Of a stretch of 64,000 nucleotides of DNA, positions 32,146 to 42,179 are shown in pieces; positions within the stretch are counted from its first letter, which is position 1; each line of letters begins with the position of its first letter. The notes beneath the pieces are model-generated. The model was not told the origin of the DNA. It saw nothing but the letters and a program-made list of their open reading frames with translations, and searched no databases. The stretch covers positions 16,530 to 80,529 of the forward strand of contig CAIUDG010000037.1 in assembly GCA_903897925.1 (NCBI GenBank). Direction: 5' to 3'. Both the position numbers and the translations under genes were made by a program. Source of the stretch: an uncultured beta proteobacterium (lineage in GTDB: Bacteria; Pseudomonadota; Gammaproteobacteria; Burkholderiales; Burkholderiaceae_C).

Positions 32146-33097
32146 ACTTTCCCCTCTTAAGGAGAACCCATGGGTGCCCCCTTGCGGGGCGCACCCGCAA
32201 GGGTTCATTGATAAACGCGGCGGCTTCATGCTGTCGCACCCTGAGCAAGTCAGCCAGCTTTCGCTGTGGGGCAGAGCCCCTATGCCATTCATTACAAAAT
32301 GGCCGTTTGCTTTTTGCTCAATCCTTTGCCCCCTCCACCATGGCCATTGATTGCTCTTTGGTTGCCCATGCCTTGTGGCGTGGGCGATGAGTGGGGTTTA
32401 CCTCGTTTCTCCATGCGCCCATCTGGCTGGCAGGCCAGACGATGGGGTTAGGGACTCTCTTTCCGCCAGAAGTCATTCAGGGAACGATGTGAAGTCATTG
32501 ACCGCCACATCCCGACTTCATGCCTTTTTGGCCGCAGCTCTTCCCTTACGGGAAAAACAAGCGTTAGCTGCTTACTGGTAACGACGGTTCAGACGAGAGT
32601 TCACATTACATTTCCCATACCCTTTACCTTGGCGATCCCTCCATTTCTTGCTCATGGAGTTGGGACTGACTTGCATCTGTCTTGTGTGCTTGCGCACGGA
32701 TCGTTTAACCATAGCTTCGCACCCCCGGATTGCTCCAGACGCACGTATGGTCAAGGTCACGTTGTTCCAAACGTGGTTTCGGAAGGAAACAAGACGCACA
32801 GAATGGCGCCGTTCTTGATACCTCAGCAAAACGTATAACGTTTTGTAAAGACATGAATAGTGTCTTATTTTGACAACAGAAAGACCTGCCTTTTGAGCAT
32901 GTTTTTCTTGAAATCGACCTTTGCAGGTCGGTTGCGCGCCGGAATCTGGATTCCCTTGCACTGTCTTAAAATGGGCGTTTCTCAACAAGAGAAACTGGCC
33001 GCTCCCAGAGGGAAACGACTATCGTTGATATGCCGCCTTACGGCGACGGAGGGCGATTTCGAGTCGCACCAATAGGGGCCAGTTTATCGGGACTTTT

Positions 33098-33553
33098 ATG
33101 CACAGCAACCTTCCTCGTGCCCAAGCCGGCTCATTTCTTACGCTGCATTACCGCCTGGCCGGACCGGCCGGGGATGTGCTCAATACCTTTGCCGAAAAGC
33201 CGGCCACCATGACGCTGGGCCAGCAGCAACTGTCGCCAGCGCTGGAGCAGTGCCTGATGGGCATGGAAGAGGGCAGCCGCGCCATTTTTGAATTGCCGGC
33301 AGGTGCCGCTTTTGGCGAGCGCGATCCGGCCATGCGCCAGTGGCTGCCACGCAAGGAGCTGGTGGCTTTGGGCGAGGCCAGCGACACCTACGAGGTTGGT
33401 GAAGTGGTGCAGTTCCCAACGCCTGATGGACAGGGCAAGTTTGCCGGCGTGGTGCTGGAAGTACGCGCGGACGGCGCGGTGCAGTTCGATTTCAACCACC
33501 CGCTGGCCGGGCACCCGGTGAGCTTTGAGGTGCAGCTGATCGGGGTGCTATGA
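33098..33553 (+). CDS. fkpB: FKBP-type peptidyl-prolyl isomerase, FkpB/SlyD-like
   Basis: A 151-residue FKBP-fold isomerase with an inserted flap. It shows LTLHYRL, EQCLMGMEEGSRAIFELP, FGERDP and the closing FDFNHPLAGHPVSFEVQLIGV, which is the FkpB/SlpA signature. It assists protein folding in the cytosol. Its stop overlaps ispH in ATGA; the fkpB-ispH pair is conserved in proteobacteria. The group II intron ends only 28 bp upstream of its ATG. Confidence 0.92.
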   Translation: MHSNLPRAQAGSFLTLHYRLAGPAGDVLNTFAEKPATMTLGQQQLSPALEQCLMGMEEGSRAIFELPAGAAFGERDPAMRQWLPRKELVALGEASDTYEVGEVVQFPTPDGQGKFAGVVLEVRADGAVQFDFNHPLAGHPVSFEVQLIGVL

Positions 33554-34500
33554 CGCGCCACGGTTTGCAGGAAGTGCTGCTGGCTGAGCCGCGCGGGTTT
33601 TGTGCCGGCGTGGACCGCGCCATCGAGATTGTTGAACAGGCGCTGCAGAAGTTTGGCGCGCCAATCTATGTGCGCCACGAGATCGTGCACAACACCTATG
33701 TGGTGAATGACCTGCGCCACAAGGGGGCCATTTTTATCGAGGAACTCGACGATGTTCCGGCCGGCGCCACCCTGGTGTTTTCGGCGCACGGCGTGAGCCG
33801 TGCCATCCATGAAGCCGCGCGTGCGCGAGGGTTTCAGATTTTTGATGCGACCTGCCCCCTGGTCACCAAGGTGCACGTGGAAGTGGCCAAGCTGCACCGC
33901 GAAGGCTACGAGTTCATCATGATTGGCCACAAGGGCCATCCGGAAGTGGAAGGCACCATGGGCCAGCTCGATGGCGGCATCCATCTGGTGGAAGACGTGG
34001 CCGGGGTGGCAGACCTGCAGCCGCTACAGACCGAGAAGCTGGCGCTGGTAACCCAGACCACCCTGAGTGTGGACGATGCCAGTGCCATTGCACTCGCTGT
34101 CAAGGCGCGCTTTCCGCTGGTGCGTGAGCCCAAGCAGCAAGACATCTGCTACGCCACGCAAAACCGCCAGGACGCGGTGAAGATCATGAGTCCGCAGGTG
34201 GATGTGGTGATTGTGGTGGGCAGCCCCACCAGTTCCAACAGCAACCGCTTGCGCGAAGTTGCCCAGAAGCTTGGCACACCCAGCTATATGGTGGACAGCG
34301 CCGACGAACTGCAGGGCGCCTGGTTTGTCGATTGCACCCGGGTCGGACTGACTGCCGGCGCCTCGGCGCCGGAAGTGCTGGTGCAGGCCGTGGTGGCGCG
34401 CATCAAGGCGCTTGGCGCGGTGGCGGTACGCAAGATGCATGGCATTGAGGAAACCGTGAAGTTTCCCTTGCCCAAGGGCTTGCGCATTGACGCTGACTGA
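33550..34500 (+). CDS. ispH: 4-hydroxy-3-methylbut-2-enyl diphosphate reductase
   Basis: A 316-residue 4Fe-4S enzyme, the last step of the MEP isoprenoid pathway (HMBPP to IPP and DMAPP). The three cluster cysteines are seen in PRGFCAGVDRAI (Cys18), DATCPLVTKVH (near 101) and QDICYATQNRQ (near 200). SSNSNRLREVA is the diphosphate-binding loop. It is normally essential. It is translationally coupled to fkpB. Confidence 0.96.
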   Translation: MTRHGLQEVLLAEPRGFCAGVDRAIEIVEQALQKFGAPIYVRHEIVHNTYVVNDLRHKGAIFIEELDDVPAGATLVFSAHGVSRAIHEAARARGFQIFDATCPLVTKVHVEVAKLHREGYEFIMIGHKGHPEVEGTMGQLDGGIHLVEDVAGVADLQPLQTEKLALVTQTTLSVDDASAIALAVKARFPLVREPKQQDICYATQNRQDAVKIMSPQVDVVIVVGSPTSSNSNRLREVAQKLGTPSYMVDSADELQGAWFVDCTRVGLTAGASAPEVLVQAVVARIKALGAVAVRKMHGIEETVKFPLPKGLRIDAD

Positions 34501-34536
34501 GTGCGCATAATCCCCGCAGAGTTCTTTTTCGATTGA

Positions 34537-35877
<1,341 letters not shown>

Positions 35878-35928
35878 GGCCCCGGGAGCCTGCTAGAATA
35901 GCCGCTTCGCTCCAAAAGAGCGATGCCA

Positions 35929-36018
35929 GGAGAAGTGGCAGAGTGGTCGAATGTACTTGACTCGAAATCAAGCGTAGGGGCGACCCTACCGTGGGTTCGA
36001 ATCCCACCTTCTCCGCCA
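35929..36018 (+). tRNA. tRNA-Ser (anticodon CGA)
   Basis: A 90-nt cloverleaf with encoded CCA. The acceptor stem pairs GGAGAAG with CTTCTCC. The anticodon arm CTTGA/TCAAG holds the loop CTCGAAA, so the anticodon is CGA, reading UCG. A long type II variable arm and GGTTCGAATCC T-arm are present. A TAGAAT -10 hexamer lies about 30 bp upstream, at 35894-35899. Confidence 0.97.
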
Positions 36019-36023
36019 AATGT

Positions 36024-36054
36024 AAGGGGCCTCTGCAGTGCAGGGGCCCTTTTT
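36024..36054 (+). terminator. Intrinsic terminator after tRNA-Ser
   Basis: A stem of up to 14 bp (AAGGGGCCTCTGCA with TGCAGGGGCCCTTT, two G-T pairs) is followed by a T-run. It ends the tRNA transcript. I see nothing recognisable between it and the next gene end at 36247. Confidence 0.85.
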
Positions 36055-36246
36055 ACTTGGCTTGTCGGTGTGGAATGTTTTTTCTGCATCGTATCCGGGG
36101 GGCCATATTCCGGTGGTCGATGTCAACTATCCTTGCCGTTCGGCTGTCGGGTCTGACGGCCTCGGGCATTTTCCTGGGCGATGTCAGGAGCCAGCATCGC
36201 CAGATAAATGAAACGCGTAATGCAGCAATTGAAAATGGCACCGCTA

Positions 36247-38367
36247 TCACGGTCCAATATGCCACGCAGTCAAGGTGTTTCCCGCCGGCACCACCAGATA
36301 GTTTTCTCCTGCCGAGATGCCCAAACTGGAGCCGATACCTGCATTCGTTCCAACCATCCCACTCCACAGCTGAGCGCCAGTGCTTGTGTCCACCGCGAAA
36401 ACATTTCCCGTAGTTGAGGCAAGCACCACTACCGCCTGATTGAGGACGATTGGTGAAGTGGTGAGATGTCCATCGCCAGTAAATGTCCAAAGAACAGAGG
36501 AATTACTGGAATTGATGGCAGTGAGGGTTCCCAGGCTATTGAAGTACCCGGTCTGTGCGGTGATTGCCGGTGGAACCAAAGCTAGGAAGCTACCAGTTTC
36601 GCTTCCGCTTGACGCATTGAATATGAGACTGTTGGGAACTCCAGAGTCAGCCGAGACGGAATAAAGGAATCCATTGGCATACACGGGTGCGCCCTGGGTC
36701 GCACCGCTGCATTGTGCTGCGTACTGCCATAGAACAGCTCCCGTTATAGGATTTAACTTCTGAACATCGCAAGCATGCGAAATGAACACGCCATCGTCGC
36801 TTATCGCCGGGGTACTTGAATCCGCGCCGTTATCTTGAACTTTCCACAATAGGTTTCCATTGGACTCATCGACGGCATAAAGCATATGGTTGCCGTTGCC
36901 GCTGATATAAACCACGCCGTTGCCCGCCGTTGGGGGGGCAATTACGAAGTTCTCATTAGGCAATTGGATGCTCCATCCTGCCGCACCAGTTGAGGCGGAA
37001 AATGACTTGACAATGCCCTCGCCAGTGACCACAAATAAGGTGCCGTGGTCATAGCTGATCATTGAACGGCTAAGGGTTCCGGGGAGTGTGATAGGTCCCC
37101 AGGCCGTCGCGCCGGTACTTTCGTTCAGAGCGTACAGCGAGGTGCTTCCATTGGTATTCGTTGCCGTAACGTAAACATAGCCCCCTGCTATAAGTGGATA
37201 GAAAACCGCACCCGGAAAATTGGCTACCCAACTCGGACTATTGGGGAAGCTCAGGGGCGTACCAAATACAACCTGCCCCGAGTGTGCCGGGTCAATCTGG
37301 TATGCGACGGACTGTGTCAGTGGTGATGCGGGAGAGGGATTGGGTTGGAATACATTGATGGTTGCGGACGAAGCAATGCCGTTCAATGCGGCGGAAATAG
37401 TTGCCGCACCATCGCCCACGCCCGTTACAAGTCCGATCGGACTAATAGTAGCGTTGGACAGCTTATTTGAGCTCTAGGTCACTTGCGCATTCAGGTCATG
37501 CGTGCTGGCATCGCTGTAAGTTCCGGTTGCATTGAATTGCAGCGTCTGCCCGGTGCTGATAACAGTGCTGCTTGGTGTGATTGAAATTGACGAGAGTGTT
37601 GCCGCAGGTGTGTTTGTTACCGGAGGTGTTGCAGTAATGGTGATGGGCTGGTAGTTCGCGCCAATAAATTGCATGCTGGAGGAGGGGTCGGCGTTCGCTA
37701 TCGAGACACTGTATGTTTGTGCGGCAAAGACCCAGCCGTTCCCGGGCGCGAGGTTGCCCGCACCAATCGAGTAGCTCGTGGTACTGGTTGGAAGTATTTG
37801 CGCCTTGCCGTTAGCGGGCCACACCAAGCTGGCATTTGATCCGAATACACCAATGGCATAAGACGTGTTGGCAGGCCCTATCAATGGTGCGGACCAACTG
37901 AGGAGGTTGCTGGACCCATTGGCCCAATTTGCATTGGCAAGCGGTGCCCCTATCGCCGGATAGCTTGCCACTTGTGTGGCGGCGACGGTGTATGTTGAAC
38001 CGTTCAACGCCACGGTAAGTTGGACCGTGTCGCCTGCTGAGACGGTGAGGGGGCCCTCATAGTCGGCAAATTGTGTGTTGTAGTCCAGTGCCACGCCATT
38101 GACAGATACCGCCGCATTGCTTACTTGGGTCCCGCCAAGCTTGTTTAATATTTGAACTGTTACGTACGAGTTCGTCGTTGGTGTCGCGAAACCCGGCAAA
38201 ACGGCTCCCGTGGGAAAGCTTGTCAAGTTCGCCTGAATGTAAGGAGGTGTGGTGTTTGTAGCTGAGCTACCGCCGCCTCCACCCCCGCATCCTCCAATGG
38301 TCAAAAATAAAATGCAAAAAAAATAAAATCCCGCCTGTGCGGCATATCCACTGTGAATTCTTTTCAT
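36247..38367 (-). pseudogene. Lipoprotein with Ig-like (BIG2) and PQQ-like beta-propeller domains, interrupted by an amber codon
   Basis: Two open frames, 38367-37474 and 37473-36247, lie in the same reading frame and are separated only by TAG at 37474-37476. Read through, they give one protein of about 705 residues. It has a lipoprotein signal peptide with lipobox IGGC, a Gly-rich linker and Ig-like domains. A BIG2 domain near residues 255-340 follows, then a PQQ-like propeller (repeats such as GNLLWKVQDNG and GAQLWSGMVGT). The amber falls where BIG2 domains have tryptophan (NAQVT-stop-SSSNK), so a single TGG to TAG change explains it. Base composition is lower in GC than the flanks. Function unknown. 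Confidence 0.8.
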
Positions 38368-38505
38368 AATCTCCCTGGCTAGCGCCGCTGATTATCCATG
38401 CAATTGCAACTGTCTTGGCGGCGGGGTTCCATAGCAGCAGGTCGCAACTATGGCATAGCGGCAGGCTGGTTTTTGTAGGTTTTGCGCTACGTTTGAGCAT
38501 TGATA

Positions 38506-39549
38506 ATGGGATGGGGAAAAATACCGTCAATACCAAATAGAAATAGAAGGATGGGTTGGATAGTGCAGAACAGCTTGAATAATATTGTTTTTGATCTCTA
38601 CGCCGAGGCGCAGACGGATTTGGCAAGCGGCTTCGCTATCAATGCGCTCAATAGGGTCAAGCGCGCCATTCCCTTCGATTCGGCAGGCAATACCACTTTC
38701 ACGTTCTCCGACGACGGGCAGGCCTTTATTACCGGCTTTGCTGCGCTGAATGTGAGTCCGAACAAAGGCGAGTTGCGGGCGGAGTTGGTTGGGCTTGAGA
38801 CCTTCAGCAAGAAAACCGGCATCTGCAGTCGCGACCCGCTGCTGACGAGCAGCGTGAGGCATCCGGGGCGAACCCATAGCTTCGCATCGAAAGACATACA
38901 AGACAAAAGAATCGCTGAATATGCAAGGCGAACAGAGAGTGCGAATGCGCTGTGCTATGTGACACCCATTGACAAGAATCAGTTTGCGACCATGTCTTTC
39001 TGGCGCGCGGGTAGCACGGAATTTACCGCCGAACAGCGCGCGGTATCCGACCTGTTGATACCCCATGTATTACAGGCCCTGGCAATCAACCGCAAGCTGG
39101 TATCCAGCGTATTGCTGGGTAACCTGGATCAGTGTGGCGTCATCATTGCGGAAGCGGGTGGGACGATTCATTTTATTGACGATATTTCCGTCATTCTTTT
39201 GCGCCGGGAGTTTCCCGGGTGGCTTTCGTATATCTTGCCGGCAGAGATCATTGCCGGTTTCAAAAGCAGTAGTGTCCAGCAATATATAGGCAGGCATGCC
39301 ATGCTCCAACTGCGCCGCCAGGACCGGCTCATGGTGATCAGTATCAAGACAAGAGATGCTGGCAGCAAGCTGACACCAGCAGAAGTACGGGTGGTGGGAG
39401 AAATAGTCAGGTATGGCAATTACAAAGAAGTAGCGCGGCAGTTGGACGTATCCGTCAGTACTGTTCGGAACCAGCTTCATTCCATTTATAGGAAGCTGGG
39501 CATTCAGAGCAAGAGTGAACTGGTGAAATCATTTTCCAATCGGAATTAG
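38506..39549 (+). CDS. LuxR-family transcriptional regulator
   Basis: About 347 residues. The C-terminal 60 residues form a LuxR/GerE helix-turn-helix: LTPAEVRVVGEIVRYGNYKEVARQL then VSVSTVRNQLHSIYRKLGI (family pattern). The N-terminal 250 residues are not a response-regulator receiver and do not look like an autoinducer domain; I do not recognise them. The start is uncertain: a TTG at 38500, this ATG, and an ATG at 38551 are all possible, none with a convincing ribosome site. It stands between two lipoprotein genes, divergent from one and upstream of the other, which makes them candidate targets. Confidence 0.75.
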   Translation: MGWGKIPSIPNRNRRMGWIVQNSLNNIVFDLYAEAQTDLASGFAINALNRVKRAIPFDSAGNTTFTFSDDGQAFITGFAALNVSPNKGELRAELVGLETFSKKTGICSRDPLLTSSVRHPGRTHSFASKDIQDKRIAEYARRTESANALCYVTPIDKNQFATMSFWRAGSTEFTAEQRAVSDLLIPHVLQALAINRKLVSSVLLGNLDQCGVIIAEAGGTIHFIDDISVILLRREFPGWLSYILPAEIIAGFKSSSVQQYIGRHAMLQLRRQDRLMVISIKTRDAGSKLTPAEVRVVGEIVRYGNYKEVARQLDVSVSTVRNQLHSIYRKLGIQSKSELVKSFSNRN

Positions 39550-39688
39550 CCTGAATCTTATGGCGGGGCGCTTGCGCTAACTGCCGGTTCGGGAATAGAA
39601 CATTTTGTACTATGCCGGCCGCCTGAGGCGCCAAGTGCCGCCTTTAGAATTTATTGGTTACCTATTTCAAAATTCAGGAGGATTTAGA

Positions 39689-40951
39689 TTGACTAATAAT
39701 TTCACTGTTCAATTTGCCGGACGCATGCTGGCTGTTGCCTTGGCTGCCGGTTTGGCCGCCTGTGGCGGCGGGGGTGGTGGGTCATCCACTGCAACTACTA
39801 GCAGCAGCGGTGTCGCCAGTGCATCGCAGGCCACCGCCACTGCTTTGAGTGCATCAACCATTGCACCGGCGGCAGCTGATACCAGTTTGCTGGCTGGCGC
39901 GAATACGGCGTACGATATGACGGCCGCCATGGGCGACTCTTGGCGCCTGGTGCTCAATACCAATAGCCACCAATTTGCGATTCGTGTCTTGACCACGGCT
40001 TATGGTCTGTCCAACACCATTCCGGGCACCTTAACCACCACCACAAACGGTAACTTCATCACCTACTCGGGCAGTACCTCGAATGGCGACAGTTTCAAGA
40101 TTACCGTGGACACCCGGACGTCTACCCTGTCTGGATCGGTGACGTTGGCGGGTATGACTGCAGCTTCTGCGGTGGTTGGCAGCGGCGTGGCCACCACCGC
40201 GCTGACCGGCCTGGCGGGTGACTATGTATTCATGAACGCGGCCCACAATACCGACGGCAGCAGTGCCAATAGCACTATGGGCACCTTGCATGTGGAAACC
40301 AACGGGCTGGTTGAGTTGTGCCCCACTGGCGTGGTCAATGCCGGCCATACAGGATGCTCCAACGTAAGCAGTTCTTTGCCAGCGGAAGCCATGGTGTATG
40401 GCCAGTTGAGCGTTGACGCACCTAGTGGGCATCTGGTTTTTGGCGCAGACAGTACACATCCTTCATCCACCTTCAATATGAATGGCCGTACCGACTTGGT
40501 ACAGGTGCAGGCAGGCGACCTCGGTCCAGTGCTGGTGATTGACCAAGACTGGGTGAACAGTTCCAGCGTCCGCAGGGCCGGTGTGTTTCTTGCGGCCCGC
40601 ACATTTGACACCGCACTGGTGCCGGCCAATCAGGCGGGCAGCTACTTTTGTGTCGGCCCAACGATTTCCCAGCCGGGGGTCAGCGTGGCAGTGACTTCCA
40701 GCGGTGGTTCCAATGGGGGCTATTCGGTCAACAATGGCAACAGCGGGGTGGGAAACATGTACTTTAACCAGGTGTCGGATGGAACCATAAACGGCTCGGC
40801 GCCCACTTTGTTTCCGTTCAATGGCGGCATGGTGTTGTACGAGACGGATATCAGCAATGCGCCGCCCCGTGTCGGCTTTGCGCTGTCTTCTTCGGTCTTT
40901 GTGTTCCAGAACAGTGCCGGCAGCTTGAACTACTGCGTACGCAGCAACTAA
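39689..40951 (+). CDS. Predicted lipoprotein, function unknown
   Basis: About 420 residues beginning at TTG, chosen because a perfect AGGAGG lies 7 bp upstream. The N-terminus is a lipoprotein signal with lipobox LAAC followed by a six-glycine tether and a Ser/Thr-rich linker. The rest is beta-rich and polar with several cysteines in the second half (ELCPTG, GHTGC, SYFCVG, LNYCVR), perhaps disulfide-bonded. I do not recognise the domain. The Gly-rich tether closely resembles that of the split lipoprotein on the other side of the LuxR gene. Confidence 0.7.
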   Translation: MTNNFTVQFAGRMLAVALAAGLAACGGGGGGSSTATTSSSGVASASQATATALSASTIAPAAADTSLLAGANTAYDMTAAMGDSWRLVLNTNSHQFAIRVLTTAYGLSNTIPGTLTTTTNGNFITYSGSTSNGDSFKITVDTRTSTLSGSVTLAGMTAASAVVGSGVATTALTGLAGDYVFMNAAHNTDGSSANSTMGTLHVETNGLVELCPTGVVNAGHTGCSNVSSSLPAEAMVYGQLSVDAPSGHLVFGADSTHPSSTFNMNGRTDLVQVQAGDLGPVLVIDQDWVNSSSVRRAGVFLAARTFDTALVPANQAGSYFCVGPTISQPGVSVAVTSSGGSNGGYSVNNGNSGVGNMYFNQVSDGTINGSAPTLFPFNGGMVLYETDISNAPPRVGFALSSSVFVFQNSAGSLNYCVRSN

Positions 40952-40989
40952 GCTTTGGTTTGAGCCGCCTTAGGTAGGCGATCTGCCCC

Positions 40990-41021
40990 AGGGGCCGTCC
41001 TTTGTGATGGCCCCTTTTGTT
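40990..41021 (+). terminator. Intrinsic terminator after the lipoprotein gene
   Basis: A stem AGGGGCC/GGCCCCT, extended by GTC/GAT pairing, closes a CTTTGT loop and is followed by TTTTGTTTTT. Confidence 0.8.
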
Positions 41022-41070
41022 TTTGCGCGCTGGTTGCGCGCATGGTGACGGGTGCCAATTCGGTTCTCGC

Positions 41071-42042
41071 TTACTGCGCCGCCAACTGCGGCGCCACGAT
41101 GTCCATGATGCGCGCAACCACTTGCGTCGTCTCCAGATCTGATGTGTCGATTTCTCGATCGGCCATGCGGTACAAGTGATCGCGCGCGCCCAGTGTCTTG
41201 TTGATGTTGTCCATGGCTTCGGCATACAACTCGGGCCGTGCGATGCGAATGTCGTGCTGATGGAGCACGCGACTGAAATGCACATCCGGACTGGCGCGCA
41301 GCCAGACGGTAAAGAAGGTGCTCAGCAGCAGTTCGTAACTGGACGGTTCCGCAACCAGGCCACCGGCAGTGGCCAGAACCACCTCCGGATAGGCGCTGGT
41401 GATGCGTTCCAGGCAGTCGCGCTCGAGTCGGCGGTAGCCGATCTGGCCGTAGATATTGAATACCTCCTGCAGACTCATTCCCGCTTCACGCTCAACTTCT
41501 GCGTTGAGTTCTATGAATGGGCGCTCCAGTCGTTCCGCGAGCAAGCGCCCGACGTTCGATTTTCCCGCTCCGCGCAAGCCGACCAGGGCGATACGCCCCA
41601 GCTTTTCGGGGGCGTTGTGCTCGGCGCCCTCAAACAGCTGTTTGCGTATCTGCGCTAGCCGGGTGCTTGATTGGCGCCGCAAAAATTCCACCAGCAGCGC
41701 GAGGTCTCCCGCGTGTTGCTCCGCGGGACTGAACAGCGCTGGCAAGGGCACGTTGAGTGCCTTCGAAATTTTGCCCAATACAAGGGCCGAGGCATTGCCC
41801 TGCGCACTTTCCAGGCGCGCCAGATGCGGAATGGAAACGCCGGACTGCTCGGCCAGTCCTTTGCGCGTCATGCCGCGCTGGCTGCGAAATTGGCGGATGT
41901 TGGTAGCGAGCAGGCCGAGCAACTCCAGTGCGTCCGAATCCAGGGGGACGGATTCACCAGGGATGTTGGGGGCGGCTGTCACGTGGTTTTCAGGCGGTTG
42001 GGAATGCGCTGATTTTACTGCCGGGGAATCGCGGCCAAGCAT
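41071..42042 (-). CDS. boxR: BoxR/BzdR-type regulator: HTH plus shikimate-kinase-like domain
   Basis: A 323-residue protein. An XRE-type helix-turn-helix lies near residues 45-105 (RGMTRKGLAEQSGVSIPHLARLE). The C-terminal 180 residues are a shikimate-kinase fold with P-loop LVGLRGAGKSN near 155. In BoxR and BzdR this fold binds benzoyl-CoA as inducer and the protein represses aromatic degradation genes. Here it is divergent from a feruloyl-CoA-synthase-like ligase rather than a box cluster, so the effector may be another aryl-CoA. The symbol reflects the family, not a proven inducer. Confidence 0.82.
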   Translation of the reverse strand: MLGRDSPAVKSAHSQPPENHVTAAPNIPGESVPLDSDALELLGLLATNIRQFRSQRGMTRKGLAEQSGVSIPHLARLESAQGNASALVLGKISKALNVPLPALFSPAEQHAGDLALLVEFLRRQSSTRLAQIRKQLFEGAEHNAPEKLGRIALVGLRGAGKSNVGRLLAERLERPFIELNAEVEREAGMSLQEVFNIYGQIGYRRLERDCLERITSAYPEVVLATAGGLVAEPSSYELLLSTFFTVWLRASPDVHFSRVLHQHDIRIARPELYAEAMDNINKTLGARDHLYRMADREIDTSDLETTQVVARIMDIVAPQLAAQ

Positions 42043-42078
42043 CGCAAAAGAGCGAATAGGTCCTGGTTGTTAGAAAAA

Positions 42079-42091
42079 CATATCTTATATG
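42079..42091. promoter_or_regulatory. Palindrome CATAT-CTT-ATATG, candidate operator
   Basis: A 13-bp inverted repeat just upstream of the ligase -35 element. Its first eight bases (CATATCTT) recur exactly 60 bp downstream in a second palindrome. Candidate binding site for the divergent BoxR-type regulator. Confidence 0.5.
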
Positions 42092-42092
42092 A

Positions 42093-42121
42093 TTGTATTG
42101 ACCACGAATAGCTCATATAAT
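42093..42121 (+). promoter_or_regulatory. Sigma70 promoter of the CoA-ligase operon
   Basis: TTGTAT (42093-42098), a 17-bp spacer, and a perfect TATAAT (42116-42121). A transcription start near 42128 would leave a leader of about 50 bp before the ligase ATG. Confidence 0.6.
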
Positions 42122-42138
42122 TTTTAAAAATAGACAGA

Positions 42139-42156
42139 CATATCTTTTGAGATATG
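42139..42156. promoter_or_regulatory. Palindrome CATATCT-TTTG-AGATATG, candidate operator
   Basis: A perfect 7-bp inverted repeat with a 4-bp spacer, located just downstream of the predicted transcription start and 24 bp before the ligase ATG. That position suits repression by blocking RNA polymerase. Confidence 0.55.
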
Positions 42157-42179
42157 CGTATAGCCAGACAGGAGACAAT

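Larger units (their letters stand above)
30301..33069 (-). mobile_element. Group II intron with reverse transcriptase/maturase, about 2.77 kb
   Basis: Read on the minus strand the element begins GTGCGACTC, the group II 5' consensus, at 33069. It encodes an RT-maturase and ends with domain V (30342-30375) and a domain VI hairpin. The 3' end at about 30301 is inferred by placing the bulged branch-point A seven bases from the end; it could be off by up to three bases, and the last two bases are CC rather than the usual AY. The stretch 32146-33069 has no gene and holds the ribozyme domain I-IV scaffold. The element sits between radC and fkpB. Confidence 0.9.

Noticed and set aside
32146..33069. 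Several short open frames in the 5' part of the intron.
   Set aside because: They overlap the ribozyme scaffold, have no ribosome sites and no domains.
38267..38626. A 119-codon open frame on the minus strand upstream of the split lipoprotein.
   Set aside because: It overlaps the lipoprotein signal region in another frame, has no ribosome site and no recognisable domain.
35929..41070. tRNA-Ser as integration site of a genomic island.
   Set aside because: I found no second copy of the tRNA 3' end downstream and no integrase, so attachment sites cannot be called.
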